DNA from: Paraburkholderia fungorum
GTDB lineage: Bacteria; Pseudomonadota; Gammaproteobacteria; Burkholderiales; Burkholderiaceae
NCBI RefSeq assembly: GCF_003610895.1
Contig: NZ_MCAS01000035.1
Coordinates: forward strand, 1 to 64,000
Direction of reading: 5' to 3'
Length of the DNA stretch: 64,000 nucleotides
A program made the position numbers and the translations under genes. The notes under the pieces were generated by a model. It searched no databases and had not been told where the DNA came from. It saw nothing but the letters and a program-made list of their open reading frames with translations. Below, piece by piece: positions 38,805 through 49,854 of the stretch. Each line of letters opens with the position of its first letter. The stretch's first letter is position 1.

Positions 38805-40108
38805 GAGACCTCGGTGGCGGCCAGCGCTTCAGAAAGGCTCGTCGTGCCGTCGCGCACACGTGCCAAGGCTGCGTCGCGCAAGGTGGCAACCCGTTCGGCC
38901 TGGGCGAGGCGGGACAACTCATGGGTGCTTGCGCGTGCAACGATCAACTCGCGCATTGCATCGGAGACAGGCATCACCTGGTGAACGCCGACGCGGCCGC
39001 GGTAGCCGATGCCGTGGCAAGCCGCGCATCCGGCGGCGCCGAATGGTTGCCAGTCGTCGAGGTGATCGTCTGCGAAGCCCGCTGCTCGCAGCGCCGCCGT
39101 TGATTGCGGCGCGGGTGCGCGGCACGCCACGCACAATCGCCGCACCAGCCGCTGTGCCGTCACCATCTTGAGTGCGGCGGCCAGGTTGTACGGTTCGACG
39201 CCGATGTCGATCAGGCGCGCGACGGCAGCAGGCGCGTCGTTCGTATGCAAGGTGGACAGCACGAGGTGTCCGGTTTGCGCTGCCTTCACGGCGACGTCGG
39301 CGGTTTCGTTGTCGCGAATTTCGCCAACCATGATCACATCGGGGTCCTGACGGAGAAACGCACGCAGCGCCAGCGCGAATGTCAGGCCGGCCTTTTCGCG
39401 CACACTCACCTGATTGATCCCGGCCAATTGAATTTCCGCCGGATCCTCAACCGAGCACAGATTGCGCGCCTCGTCGTTGAGCATGTGCAGGAAGCAGTAC
39501 AGCGACAACGTCTTGCCGCTGCCGGTGGGCCCCGTCACGAGCACGAGGCCGTGCGGCGCACGGATCGCGGCATCGACTGCTGCGCGTTGTTGTGGATCGA
39601 GGCCGAGTGAGTCCAGCGAAAGATCGGCAGGCAACGCGTCGAGCCGGCGCAGTACCAGCTTTTCGCCGAACAGGGTAGGCAGCGAGTTGACGCGGTAGTC
39701 TTCGACGCGGCCCGGTGAGGTGGCAATGCGCAGCCGGCCATCTTGCGGCACGCGTCGTTCGGCGATATCCATGCGTGCCAGCACTTTCACGCGTGTGATG
39801 AAGGCGTCGCGTAAATGCGCGGGGGGCTGGGGGATTTCATGCAGCACGCCGTCGATGCGCAAACGCATGCGCCAGCCATGCTCGGCCGGCTCGATATGCA
39901 GGTCTGATGCGTTGCGGCGGGTTGCTTCCTGCAACGTGTCGGTCAGCAGGCGTACGGCGGGTGCGTTGTCGGAATCGGCGAGATCCGGGTTGAGATTGGC
40001 GCCGACTGCGGCGCTGGCCGCAAAGCTCTTTTGCCTGGGTTTGACGGCGCTTTCACGATCGACGGCGATGGGCCGCAACGACGCCGTGCGTTGAAAAGAC
40101 TCTTGCAT
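38801..40108 (-). CDS. pilB: type IV pilus assembly ATPase PilB (GspE family)
   Basis: A 435-aa secretion ATPase that powers pilus extension. Walker A is GPTGSGKT (193-200), with the Asp-box VEDPAE, the Walker-B-like IMVGEIRDNETADVA and the His-box LSTLHTNDAPAA. A tetracysteine zinc motif follows (CVAC ... CAAC). It lacks the ~130-residue N1 domain of longer PilB proteins, so it is short for the family. The pilB-pilC-pilD order supports the pilus assignment over type II secretion. Confidence 0.88.
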   Translation of the reverse strand: MQESFQRTASLRPIAVDRESAVKPRQKSFAASAAVGANLNPDLADSDNAPAVRLLTDTLQEATRRNASDLHIEPAEHGWRMRLRIDGVLHEIPQPPAHLRDAFITRVKVLARMDIAERRVPQDGRLRIATSPGRVEDYRVNSLPTLFGEKLVLRRLDALPADLSLDSLGLDPQQRAAVDAAIRAPHGLVLVTGPTGSGKTLSLYCFLHMLNDEARNLCSVEDPAEIQLAGINQVSVREKAGLTFALALRAFLRQDPDVIMVGEIRDNETADVAVKAAQTGHLVLSTLHTNDAPAAVARLIDIGVEPYNLAAALKMVTAQRLVRRLCVACRAPAPQSTAALRAAGFADDHLDDWQPFGAAGCAACHGIGYRGRVGVHQVMPVSDAMRELIVARASTHELSRLAQAERVATLRDAALARVRDGTTSLSEALAATEVS

Positions 40109-40238
40109 GAGGGACCGGTGACGAGCCGCCTGTAGAACATGACGACTCCATCATCCGGTAAGGCCGCTCGCGGCACTATTCGGCCAATCGGCTAATGGCG
40201 CGCAGCGCTGCCCTATGCAATGCTACGGCGTGCAGGGC

Positions 40239-41543
40239 TTAACCGCGCACAGCCTTGACGGTTTTCGCGCCCGTGCGACTGGGTGGTTTGAATAGCTTGA
40301 CGGTGCGAATTGCCTGATCGTCGCTGCGCATCACCTCGAGTTTCACGTCGCCGATCTGTACGCACACGTCGCCGTCGGGAATGTCTTCGAGTATCTCGAG
40401 AATCAGTCCGTTGAGCGTTTTCGGTCCATCGGTCGGCAGCGTGAGATGCAGCCAGCGGTTCAGTTCGCGCAACGGCATGCTGCCGGCAACGATGCATTCG
40501 CCGCTCTCGTTCCAGCCGCCACGCGAATTGGCGCTACGCGGAATCGAGGTGGTGAATTCGCCGATCAGCTCTTCGATGATGTCTTCCGGCGTGACCAGCC
40601 CTTGTAACTCACCGTACTCATTTACGACCAGCGCCGTACGGTGACGGCTCTCCTGGAAGTACTGCAGTTGCTGGAACACTGGCGTTCCGCTCGGCACGAA
40701 GTACGGCTCGGCCAGCAATTCGCGCAACGTCTCGCGTTCCAGTTCCTGGTTATGCAGCGCGGCCAGTGTCTTGCGCACGTGAAGCACGCCGAGCACGCGG
40801 TCGATGTCGCCCTGATAGACGATCAGTTTGTTGTGGTAGCAGGTTTCCAGCTGATGCAGGATCTGTTCGAACGGCGCGTCGAAGTCGAGCGCTTCGATGC
40901 GGCGCCGCGGGATCATCACGTCGTCGACGGAGATGTTCTCGAGATCGAACAGATTCAACAGAATGCTGCGGTGCTTGGTCGGCATGAAGCTGCCTGATTC
41001 CAGCACAATGGTGCGCAGTTCTTCGGTGGAAAGCCGCTGATCGTGCGCGCCTTTGGTGTTGATATGCAGGACGCGCAGGATCGTGTTCGCGAACAGATTG
41101 ACGAACCAGACGAGCGGCTTGCCGATTCGCATCATGGGTGCGATCAGCAGGCTGGCCGGCAGCGCAATCTTCTCGGGGAACGTCGCGCCCACAATTTTCG
41201 GCGTGATTTCCGCGAATACGATGATCAGAAACGCGACGATACCCGTCGCGATCGACAGCACCACATTGTTACGGCCAAAGGTATGCAACGCGATCGAGGT
41301 GGTGAGCACCGGGATGATCGTGTTGAAGAGATTGTTGCCGATCAGCACCACGCTCAACAGCTGGTCGGTGTGCGCCAACAGACCTTGAGTGGTCTTCGCG
41401 CCGAGCGCGTTCTGATTGGCAAGGTGTTTCAGGCGATGGCGGTTGATCGCCATCATCGCCGTTTCGGAAATCGAAAAGAAGCTGGAGCAGATAAGTAGCA
41501 GAAAGACGGCGCCGATCTGCGCCCATAAGGGAAGTTGTTCCAC
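40239..41543 (-). CDS. CNNM/CorC-family transporter with CBS domains (HlyC-like)
   Basis: A 434-aa inner-membrane protein: an N-terminal DUF21 (CNNM) domain with about four membrane segments, a CBS pair in the middle (IPRRRIEALDFDAPFEQI region), and a C-terminal CorC/HlyC domain. Relatives are linked to magnesium/cobalt efflux; the older 'hemolysin' label is misleading. It stands alone between pilB and the tRNA gene. Confidence 0.87.
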   Translation of the reverse strand: MEQLPLWAQIGAVFLLLICSSFFSISETAMMAINRHRLKHLANQNALGAKTTQGLLAHTDQLLSVVLIGNNLFNTIIPVLTTSIALHTFGRNNVVLSIATGIVAFLIIVFAEITPKIVGATFPEKIALPASLLIAPMMRIGKPLVWFVNLFANTILRVLHINTKGAHDQRLSTEELRTIVLESGSFMPTKHRSILLNLFDLENISVDDVMIPRRRIEALDFDAPFEQILHQLETCYHNKLIVYQGDIDRVLGVLHVRKTLAALHNQELERETLRELLAEPYFVPSGTPVFQQLQYFQESRHRTALVVNEYGELQGLVTPEDIIEELIGEFTTSIPRSANSRGGWNESGECIVAGSMPLRELNRWLHLTLPTDGPKTLNGLILEILEDIPDGDVCVQIGDVKLEVMRSDDQAIRTVKLFKPPSRTGAKTVKAVRG

Positions 41544-41691
41544 GCGTTGTGAAGGGTAGGGGACGGGATGGAGAGAATATAGCAGAGGGGGCTACGCGAA
41601 CCGGTTGTGTGGAGGGCTCTGGGATGCCCAAAGCCCATCACCCGCGACGGCAAAGCACTTATCGGTCACTAAAAATTGCGACCCAAAAACA

Positions 41692-41721
41692 AAAAACCGC
41701 CAAGCAAGCTGGGCGGTTTTT
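41692..41721 (-). terminator. tRNA-Pro terminator
   Basis: Stem AAAAACCGCC / GGCGGTTTTT with a 10-base loop. Read on the minus strand it lies just after the tRNA and ends in a T-run. Confidence 0.85.
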
Positions 41722-41747
41722 CGAGCCTTGAACTAACAAGGAAAATC

Positions 41748-41824
41748 TGGTCGGGGTGAGAGGATTCGAACCTCCGGCCTCTACGTCCCGAACGTAGCGC
41801 TCTACCAGGCTAAGCTACACCCCG
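41748..41824 (-). tRNA. tRNA-Pro (anticodon CGG)
   Basis: A 77-nt gene with 5' CGGGGTG pairing with CACCCCG, the T-arm GGTTCGAATCC, and an encoded CCA end. The anticodon stem CTACG / CGTAG holds the loop TTCGGGA, giving anticodon CGG (codon CCG). The A-box-like TAGCTTAGCCTGGTAGAG is intact. Confidence 0.97.
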
Positions 41825-41873
41825 ATTTGTACTGCTGCACTCGATTCAGACTAACTCGGCGTTTCAGTCCCGT

Positions 41874-42866
41874 TCAAGACTGTCTCGCCGTCGAGTAAGA
41901 ACATAATTCTAGCAGGCTATCTTTGAAAATGGAATCGGGAAACGAAGAAATTGCTGCAGCTGCGGCCATCGCTTCCTGCTTCGCGCATTCAAGCGTGTGG
42001 TCGAGCGCGCCGGAGCGCGTGATCGCCTCGAAAATGGTGTCGAAACGGTCCGTCCCGCCCTGTTCGATGGCTTCCCGTGCGAGCGCCGACTGTTCCGGCG
42101 AACCGCGTTCGATCAGATAGATCAGCGGGAGCGTGGGTTTGCCTTCGCGCAGATCGTCGCCGGCGTTCTTGCCCATTGATTCAGCCGTGCCCGTGTAGTC
42201 GAGCCAGTCGTCCATGATCTGGAACGCGGTGCCGATGCGGCGGCCGAACTCCGCCGCGGCGGCTTCGGTCTTCGCGTCCGAACCGGCCAGTACCGCACCG
42301 AGCTGGGCGGCGGCTTCGAACAGCTTGGCGGTCTTGTAGCGGATCACCTGCATGTAGCGCGCTTCGTCCACGTCGGCGTCATGCATGTTCAGCAACTGGA
42401 GCACTTCGCCCTCGGAGATGATGTTGGTCGCCTCCGACAGGATTTCCATTACACGCATCTTGCCCACGCCGACCATCATCTGGAACGAGCGCGAGTACAG
42501 GAAATCGCCGACCAGCACGCTCGCGGCGTTGCCGAACAGCGCGTTGGCGGTCTGGCGGCCGCGCCGCAGATCGGATTCGTCGACCACGTCGTCGTGCAGC
42601 AGCGTGGCCGTGTGGATGAATTCCACGACGGCGGCCAGTTCGTGCCGATGCCCGGTGGTCTCGCCCAGTGCCCCTGCCACCAGCAGCAGCAGGGCGGGCC
42701 GCAGCCGCTTGCCCCCGGCGCTGATGATGTACTCGGAGATCTGATTGATCAGCATCACGTCGGACGCCAGACGGTGCCGTATGACGCGATTGACCTGCTG
42801 CATGTCTTCGGCGATCGGAGCGAGCAGGCTGGCGGCGTTTGAGGAGGGGGTGGCGGTCGACGACAT
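41874..42866 (-). CDS. ispB: octaprenyl diphosphate synthase IspB
   Basis: A 330-aa trans-polyprenyl synthase that makes the ubiquinone side chain. The two Asp-rich motifs are LLHDDVVDESDLRRG and QIMDDWLDY. Product length (C40) is inferred from its place beside rplU, where ispB usually sits divergently. The start at 42866 (MSSTATPS) gives the normal length. Confidence 0.93.
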   Translation of the reverse strand: MSSTATPSSNAASLLAPIAEDMQQVNRVIRHRLASDVMLINQISEYIISAGGKRLRPALLLLVAGALGETTGHRHELAAVVEFIHTATLLHDDVVDESDLRRGRQTANALFGNAASVLVGDFLYSRSFQMMVGVGKMRVMEILSEATNIISEGEVLQLLNMHDADVDEARYMQVIRYKTAKLFEAAAQLGAVLAGSDAKTEAAAAEFGRRIGTAFQIMDDWLDYTGTAESMGKNAGDDLREGKPTLPLIYLIERGSPEQSALAREAIEQGGTDRFDTIFEAITRSGALDHTLECAKQEAMAAAAAISSFPDSIFKDSLLELCSYSTARQS

Positions 42867-43021
42867 GATGGCTGAATTGGGTAGTGCCGCGAATTATAAG
42901 GCGAATCGCGACAGTTCCGGGTCGCAGGCTGCGACGCGAGGCGGCGCGGGCCGTGGCAGGGCCGCTACCGGGGTCGGATGACACCGCGCCGGGCGCTGCG
43001 CGCCGCGACTCTCAATGAGTT

Positions 43022-43050
43022 TTGACCGAGCAGCTAACTCTATGTATAAT
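43022..43050 (+). promoter_or_regulatory. sigma70 promoter of rplU-rpmA
   Basis: TTGACC (43022-43027) and a perfect TATAAT (43045-43050) separated by 17 bp, 55 bases before the rplU start. Confidence 0.8.
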
Positions 43051-43104
43051 CACGGGTTTCCGCGCGCGGTGCGTGGGAAAAATGAACACAGAGTGAGGTT
43101 CTCA

Positions 43105-43416
43105 ATGTACGCGGTCATAAAAACCGGTGGCAAGCAGTATAAAGTTGCCGTCGGCGAAAAACTTAAAGTAGAACAGATACCGGCAGACATTGACGCTGAA
43201 ATCACGCTCGACCAGGTTCTCGCAGTGGGCGAAGGCGAATCGATTAAGTTCGGTACGCCGCTGGTCAGTGGGGCTTCCGTCAAGGCTACCGTCGTGTCGC
43301 AAGGTCGTCACGCAAAAGTGACCATCTTCAAGATGCGTCGCCGGAAGCACTACCAGAAGCATGGCGGCCACCGCCAGAACTATACCGAACTGCGCATCGA
43401 CGCGATCAACGCGTAA
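43105..43416 (+). CDS. rplU: 50S ribosomal protein L21
   Basis: A 103-aa large-subunit protein that binds 23S rRNA. The start MYAVIKTGGKQYKVAVGEKL and the C-terminal KMRRRKHYQKHGGHRQNYTE are diagnostic. ATG 43105 is used; an upstream frame start adds 30 non-homologous residues. A typical promoter lies just upstream and rpmA follows after 25 bases. Confidence 0.98.
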   Translation: MYAVIKTGGKQYKVAVGEKLKVEQIPADIDAEITLDQVLAVGEGESIKFGTPLVSGASVKATVVSQGRHAKVTIFKMRRRKHYQKHGGHRQNYTELRIDAINA

Positions 43417-43441
43417 GCGCAACGGTTAAGGAGCAAATCAA

Positions 43442-43705
43442 ATGGCACACAAAAAGGCAGGCGGATCATCCCGCAACGGCCGCGACTCTGAATCGAAGCG
43501 TCTCGGCGTCAAGGTCTACGGCGGTCAAGCCATCAACGCTGGCGGCATCATCGTGCGTCAACGTGGCACGCGTATGCACCCGGGCGAAAACGTCGGTATC
43601 GGCAAGGATCACACCTTGTTCGCGCTGACGGACGGCCACGTCAATTTCTCGACGAAGGGCGCAGCGAAGAAGCACATGGTCAACGTCGTCCCGGCAGCAG
43701 TCTGA
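43442..43705 (+). CDS. rpmA: 50S ribosomal protein L27
   Basis: An 87-aa protein near the peptidyl-transferase centre. The N-terminus MAHKKAGGSSRNGRDSESKR is the normal Gram-negative form, without the cleavable extension seen in Firmicutes. KVYGGQAINAGGIIVRQRGT is conserved. A terminator follows. Confidence 0.98.
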   Translation: MAHKKAGGSSRNGRDSESKRLGVKVYGGQAINAGGIIVRQRGTRMHPGENVGIGKDHTLFALTDGHVNFSTKGAAKKHMVNVVPAAV

Positions 43706-43740
43706 GCTTACTCAGGCACGGGCTTCAGGACCGGAAAAAG

Positions 43741-43768
43741 GCCCCGCGAAGTTAGCGGGGCTTTTTTT
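43741..43768 (+). terminator. rplU-rpmA terminator
   Basis: Stem GCCCCGC / GCGGGGC with a 7-base loop and seven Ts, 36 bases after rpmA. Confidence 0.9.
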
Positions 43769-43934
43769 ATTGCAGCGCTTTTTGTCCGAAGAATTGGCGG
43801 ACTGAACGGCCACATCGGCGTACCTGGCCGATCGGCCGATTGCCCACCGCACGGCGGGCGCGGCAAAATAGCATCATCTGAAAGCATCAACCCAGCAGCA
43901 CCATCTAGCAGTACACCACGGGACGGAGTTACGC

Positions 43935-45059
43935 ATGAAGTTCATTGACGAAGCGAGGATTGAAGTCATCGCCGGCGACGGAGGGGATGGCAGCGCGTCG
44001 ATGCGCCGCGAGAAATTCGTTCCGTTCGGCGGCCCGGATGGCGGCGACGGCGGCCGGGGCGGCAGCGTGATTGCGGTCGCAGACCGCAACATCAACACGC
44101 TGATCGACTATCGCTACGCGAAAAAACATTTGGCGCGCAACGGCGAAAACGGCCGTGGCGCGGATTGCTACGGCAAGGGCGGCGACGATATCACGCTGCG
44201 CATGCCGGTCGGCACGACTATTACCGATATGGAAACCGGCGAGCTGATCGCCGACCTCACCGAGCACAACCAGAGCGTGCAGATCGCGCAAGGCGGCGCG
44301 GGCGGTCTCGGTAACCTGCATTTCAAATCCAGTACGAACCGCGCGCCGCGCCAGAAAACCGACGGCAAGCCTGGCGAGCGCCGCATGGTGCGCCTCGAAC
44401 TGAAGGTGCTGGCCGACGTCGGTCTGCTCGGCATGCCGAACGCCGGCAAGTCGACCTTCATCTCGTCGGTGTCGAACGCGCGGCCGAAGATTGCGGACTA
44501 TCCGTTCACCACGCTCGCACCGAACCTCGGCGTGGTGCGTGTCGGGCCGAGCCGCAGCTTCGTGATTGCCGACATTCCCGGTCTGATCGAAGGCGCGGCG
44601 GAAGGCGCCGGTCTCGGCCACCAGTTCCTGCGCCACTTGCAGCGTACTGGCCTCCTGCTGCATATCGTCGACCTCGCACCGTTCGACGAGTCCGTCGACC
44701 CGGTCGCGGAAGCCAAGGCAATTGTCAACGAGCTGCGCAAGTACGACGAATTGCTCTACGAGAAGCCGCGGTGGCTCGTGCTCAACAAGCTCGACATGGT
44801 GCCCGAAGACGAGCGCGAAGCGCGGGTGTCGGCATTCCTCGAAGGCTTCGGCTGGGACGGTCCGGTGTTCGAAATCTCGGCGCTGACCGGCCAGGGTTGC
44901 GAAGGTCTTGTTTATGCGGTGTATGACCACATCGCCGCGCATTCGGACGCGCAGCGCGCGGCTGAAGCCGAAGATCTCGCCGCCGACGTACGTTTCCGCG
45001 AGAAACCGGAAGCACCGGCTGCCGCTGCGGACGAGTCCGACATCGACCCGCAGTCGTAA
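43935..45059 (+). CDS. obgE: GTPase ObgE/CgtA
   Basis: A 374-aa ribosome-associated GTPase. The glycine-rich Obg domain (GGDGSASMRREKFVPFGG, GGDGGRGGSVI) occupies about residues 1-158. The G domain follows with GMPNAGKST (G1), ADIPGL (G3) and LNKLDM (G4). A short acidic tail ends the protein. Its place after rplU-rpmA is the classic arrangement, though here a terminator separates them. Confidence 0.97.
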   Translation: MKFIDEARIEVIAGDGGDGSASMRREKFVPFGGPDGGDGGRGGSVIAVADRNINTLIDYRYAKKHLARNGENGRGADCYGKGGDDITLRMPVGTTITDMETGELIADLTEHNQSVQIAQGGAGGLGNLHFKSSTNRAPRQKTDGKPGERRMVRLELKVLADVGLLGMPNAGKSTFISSVSNARPKIADYPFTTLAPNLGVVRVGPSRSFVIADIPGLIEGAAEGAGLGHQFLRHLQRTGLLLHIVDLAPFDESVDPVAEAKAIVNELRKYDELLYEKPRWLVLNKLDMVPEDEREARVSAFLEGFGWDGPVFEISALTGQGCEGLVYAVYDHIAAHSDAQRAAEAEDLAADVRFREKPEAPAAAADESDIDPQS

Positions 45060-45143
45060 CAAACCTGAGCAAGCCTGAGCACCGGCGCCTGCAAAGGCCG
45101 CCGGCACACAGGCATCACGCGTTATCCTGGGAGACCGCGCACA

Positions 45144-46262
45144 ATGCGTTCAGTCATCGCAGATTCACGGCGATTGGTAGTGAAAGTCGGCTCGAGCCTT
45201 GTCACCAACGACGGGCGCGGCCTCGATCATGCTGCGATCGGCCGCTGGGCCGCCCAGATTGCCGCTTTGCGCGCGCAAGGCAAGGAAGTCGTGCTGGTCA
45301 GTTCGGGTGCTATTGCCGAAGGCATGCAGCGGCTCGGCTGGACCAAACGGCCTCGTGAAATTGACGAGCTGCAGGCGGCCGCTGCTGTCGGTCAAATGGG
45401 CCTCGCGCAAGTTTACGAAAGCCGCTTTGCCGAGCATTCGATCCAGACCGCGCAAATTCTGCTAACCCATGCCGATCTGGCCGATCGCGAACGCTATCTG
45501 AATGCGCGTTCCACGTTGCTGACGCTGCTGCGTCTGGGCGTTGTGCCGATCATCAATGAGAACGATACGGTCGTCACTGACGAAATCAAGTTCGGCGACA
45601 ACGACACGTTGGGCGCATTGGTCGCGAATCTGATCGAAGGCGATGCGCTTGTTATCCTCACCGATCAGCAAGGGCTTTTTACCGCTGATCCGCGCAAGGA
45701 TCCGGGTGCGACACTCGTTCAGCAGGCCGATGCCGGCGCGCCTGAGCTCGAAGCAATGGCCGGTGGCGCGGGTTCGAGCCTGGGCCGCGGCGGTATGCTG
45801 ACCAAGATTCTTGCCGCCAAACGCGCGGCGCACAGCGGCGCCAATACGGTGATCGCGAGCGGGCGTGAAGCCGACGTGTTGTCACGCCTTGCCTCGGGTG
45901 AAGCGATCGGCACGCAGTTGATCGCGCGCACCGCACGCATGGCGGCGCGCAAGCAATGGATGGCCGATCACCTCCAGGTGCGCGGCCACGTGGTGATCGA
46001 CGACGGCGCGGTCGAAAAGCTGACCGAAGGCGGCAAGAGCTTGCTGCCGATCGGCATCGTGGGTGTGCAGGGTGCGTTTGCGCGTGGCGAAGTAATCGCC
46101 TGCCTGAGCGCGGCCGGGCGTGAAGTCGCGCGCGGCCTGACCAACTACAGCAGCGCGGAAACCAAGCTGATCCAGCGGCGTCCGAGCGGCGAAATTGAAT
46201 CGGTGCTCGGCTATATGCTGGAGCCTGAGGTGATCCACCGCGACAATCTTGTGCTGGTCTGA
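45144..46262 (+). CDS. proB: glutamate 5-kinase ProB
   Basis: A 372-aa amino-acid kinase performing the first step of proline synthesis. The kinase domain starts VVKVGSSLVTNDGRGLD and includes NENDTVVTDEIKFGDND and SLGRGGMLTKI. A C-terminal PUA domain (residues ~280-372) carries the usual feedback-control region. A strong bidirectional terminator follows. Confidence 0.96.
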   Translation: MRSVIADSRRLVVKVGSSLVTNDGRGLDHAAIGRWAAQIAALRAQGKEVVLVSSGAIAEGMQRLGWTKRPREIDELQAAAAVGQMGLAQVYESRFAEHSIQTAQILLTHADLADRERYLNARSTLLTLLRLGVVPIINENDTVVTDEIKFGDNDTLGALVANLIEGDALVILTDQQGLFTADPRKDPGATLVQQADAGAPELEAMAGGAGSSLGRGGMLTKILAAKRAAHSGANTVIASGREADVLSRLASGEAIGTQLIARTARMAARKQWMADHLQVRGHVVIDDGAVEKLTEGGKSLLPIGIVGVQGAFARGEVIACLSAAGREVARGLTNYSSAETKLIQRRPSGEIESVLGYMLEPEVIHRDNLVLV

Positions 46263-46290
46263 CTGCTCGGCGCAACCTGCGCGATAGACA

Positions 46291-46328
46291 AAAAAAGCCG
46301 TTCCAGCGTGAGCTGGAACGGCTTTTTT
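46291..46328. terminator. bidirectional terminator between proB and the CNP1-like gene
   Basis: A perfect 17-bp stem AAAAAAGCCGTTCCAGC / GCTGGAACGGCTTTTTT with loop GTGA, so it works on both strands. Confidence 0.95.
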
Positions 46329-46387
46329 ACATCCGAGGCTCGAAGCGGCTTTCAGACAATCTAAAGCACGCTCACGAAAAAACTGCC

Positions 46388-46945
46388 TTAGTGGATCAGC
46401 GAGGTCTGCGTGCGCTTGTAGCGGATGTTCTCGACAATCTGCTTCGCGCTGGCCGTGGGTATCTTGTTCGCGCAGAAATAATCCTGATACAGCGTTGCCT
46501 GATAGGCGTTCAGCGCGCCATTCTCGATGCGCCTGAAGTCGTTGGCGACGGTTTGATCCCAGCCGTCGTGATCGGCGTTCAGTCCCGCATATTGGCGCCA
46601 TTCATACGTGTCGCAGCGAATCCCTTCGTAGTTCACGTTGCGCGCGCCGCTCGGGCTCGTGACGACGACGGTGTAGCGCACCACGCCGTCGGTGCCGACG
46701 CTGAGTGAATTCTTGTCGATTGCGAACTGCAGCGGCGTGTTGCCGGAGACTTCAAAAGGCAGCAGATTCGAGTCTTGTGGCAGTGGCGGCAAGGTGTCGA
46801 CCTTGTTTTCAACCCAGTTGGTCGGCCGGTCCAGCAGATAGGCAAACGCGCTGTCGTCTTTATTGGTGGGTTTGCCGGCGCTCGAACATCCAGCCAGCAG
46901 GGCGCCGGTGGCGACGCACGCCACGACGAGAGCAAGTGCTTTCAA
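46388..46945 (-). CDS. CNP1-like family lipoprotein
   Basis: A 185-aa predicted lipoprotein of the CNP1-like family, whose function is not known. With a TTG start at 46945, preceded by GAGGAA, the N-terminus is MKALALVVACVATGALLAGC: a lipoprotein signal with lipobox LAGC and acylated Cys20. No ATG in frame gives a comparable signal peptide. The body shows the family pattern DSNLLPFEVSGNTPLQFAID and GIRCDTYEWRQYA. It is probably in the periplasm or outer membrane. rppH is 76 bases upstream on the same strand. Confidence 0.78.
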   Translation of the reverse strand: MKALALVVACVATGALLAGCSSAGKPTNKDDSAFAYLLDRPTNWVENKVDTLPPLPQDSNLLPFEVSGNTPLQFAIDKNSLSVGTDGVVRYTVVVTSPSGARNVNYEGIRCDTYEWRQYAGLNADHDGWDQTVANDFRRIENGALNAYQATLYQDYFCANKIPTASAKQIVENIRYKRTQTSLIH

Positions 46946-47021
46946 TATGGTTTCCTCGAAAGACGGGCGCGGCCTGTTGAGCCGCACCCGTGGAGGCGGC
47001 GTGGACGGCCGCACAGAGTTG

Positions 47022-47768
47022 TTAATTGCGTACGCCTGGGCGGAACAGCGAGCCGGCGGCGGTTTCGCGATCGGACTCGTCTTCGTGTTCCGACGCGGAG
47101 CCAACCTCGGCCACCGACCCGGAACCCGGACCGCAATCAGACGCGATCGTCGTGTGAATCGACGTTTCGATGCTGAGGGTGGTCACCGAGGTGGTGACCG
47201 TCATCATCGTCGAATCCGGCGGACTTTCCATTGACGGCGCTATCCGGGGATAGCGAGGCCCATGGTGCCCGCCAGGTTTTTCCGCACGCGGCGCAGCCCG
47301 GCGCATGAAACGGGATAGCTCCGTCAGCGCCAACTGATACACATCCCGCTTGAACTCGATCACACAGTCGAGTGGCACCCAGTACTCGTTCCAGCGCCAC
47401 GCATCGAACTCGGGGTGGTCGGTGGCGCGCAAGCATATGTCGCAATCGCGTCCAACCATCCGGAGCAAAAACCAGATTTGCTTCTGGCCGCGGTAATGAC
47501 CGCGTACTTCGCGCTTGATGAACTTGTCAGGCACCTCGTAACGCAACCAGTCGCGCGTGCGACCGATCACCTTGACGTGCTCAGGAAGCAGCCCGGTTTC
47601 TTCGTGTAACTCCCGATACATCGCTTGCACGGGGGTCTCTCCGTACTTGATGCCCCCTTGCGGAAACTGCCAGGAATGTTCACGGAGCCGTTTGCCCCAA
47701 AACACCTCGTTGTGCGCGTTCAAGAGGATGATGCCGACGTTCGGGCGAAAGCCTTCACGATCCAGCAT
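47022..47768 (-). CDS. rppH: RNA pyrophosphohydrolase RppH
   Basis: A 248-aa Nudix enzyme that removes pyrophosphate from mRNA 5' ends and triggers decay. The start MLDREGFRPNVGIILLN and the Nudix box (residues 38-60, GGIKYGETPVQAM then YRELHEETGL) are canonical. The catalytic domain ends near residue 155. The remaining ~90 residues form a Pro/Thr/Ser- then acid-rich tail. ATG 47768 is chosen over 47840, which would add 24 unrelated residues. Confidence 0.93.
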   Translation of the reverse strand: MLDREGFRPNVGIILLNAHNEVFWGKRLREHSWQFPQGGIKYGETPVQAMYRELHEETGLLPEHVKVIGRTRDWLRYEVPDKFIKREVRGHYRGQKQIWFLLRMVGRDCDICLRATDHPEFDAWRWNEYWVPLDCVIEFKRDVYQLALTELSRFMRRAAPRAEKPGGHHGPRYPRIAPSMESPPDSTMMTVTTSVTTLSIETSIHTTIASDCGPGSGSVAEVGSASEHEDESDRETAAGSLFRPGVRN

Positions 47769-48106
47769 ACAACCACCTTCGAATCCTTTAAAATTGCTTT
47801 GATTATAAACAGATAACGGACCCGACGCACCGATTCGCACCAGATTGGAACGATTCGCCGCAAAAGGCCCGCGTTTGCGGTAGCCTGTCTGTCTTTCCGT
47901 GCCTTATCCCTTGCTGCAAAGGCTTTGCGCGGCGGCTTCAACGCTGCGCTCGGGCCGGTTTTGCCGGGGTTTTGCCTGGTATACGCAGACCGTTGGCCGG
48001 GTGTTCGGCGAGTCCGTGCCGGCTTCAAGCCGGGTCTGTGTCGATTTCCCCACCGTTTTCACCTTTCGGGCGGTCCTTCCGGAGCCGCCGCTTTTGGAAA
48101 ATCTGA
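47769..48106. promoter_or_regulatory. divergent rppH / proS intergenic region
   Basis: A 338-bp spacer that must hold promoters for both genes. An AT-rich stretch near 47790-47820 is the probable rppH promoter area. No riboswitch or T-box-like leader was recognised before proS. Confidence 0.4.
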
Positions 48107-49843
<1,737 letters not shown>

Positions 49844-49854
49844 GCGGAGCCGAG

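Noticed and set aside
47769..48106. Possible T-box or riboswitch before proS
   Set aside because: No conserved T-box sequence or specifier-stem layout was seen, and T-boxes are not expected in proteobacteria.
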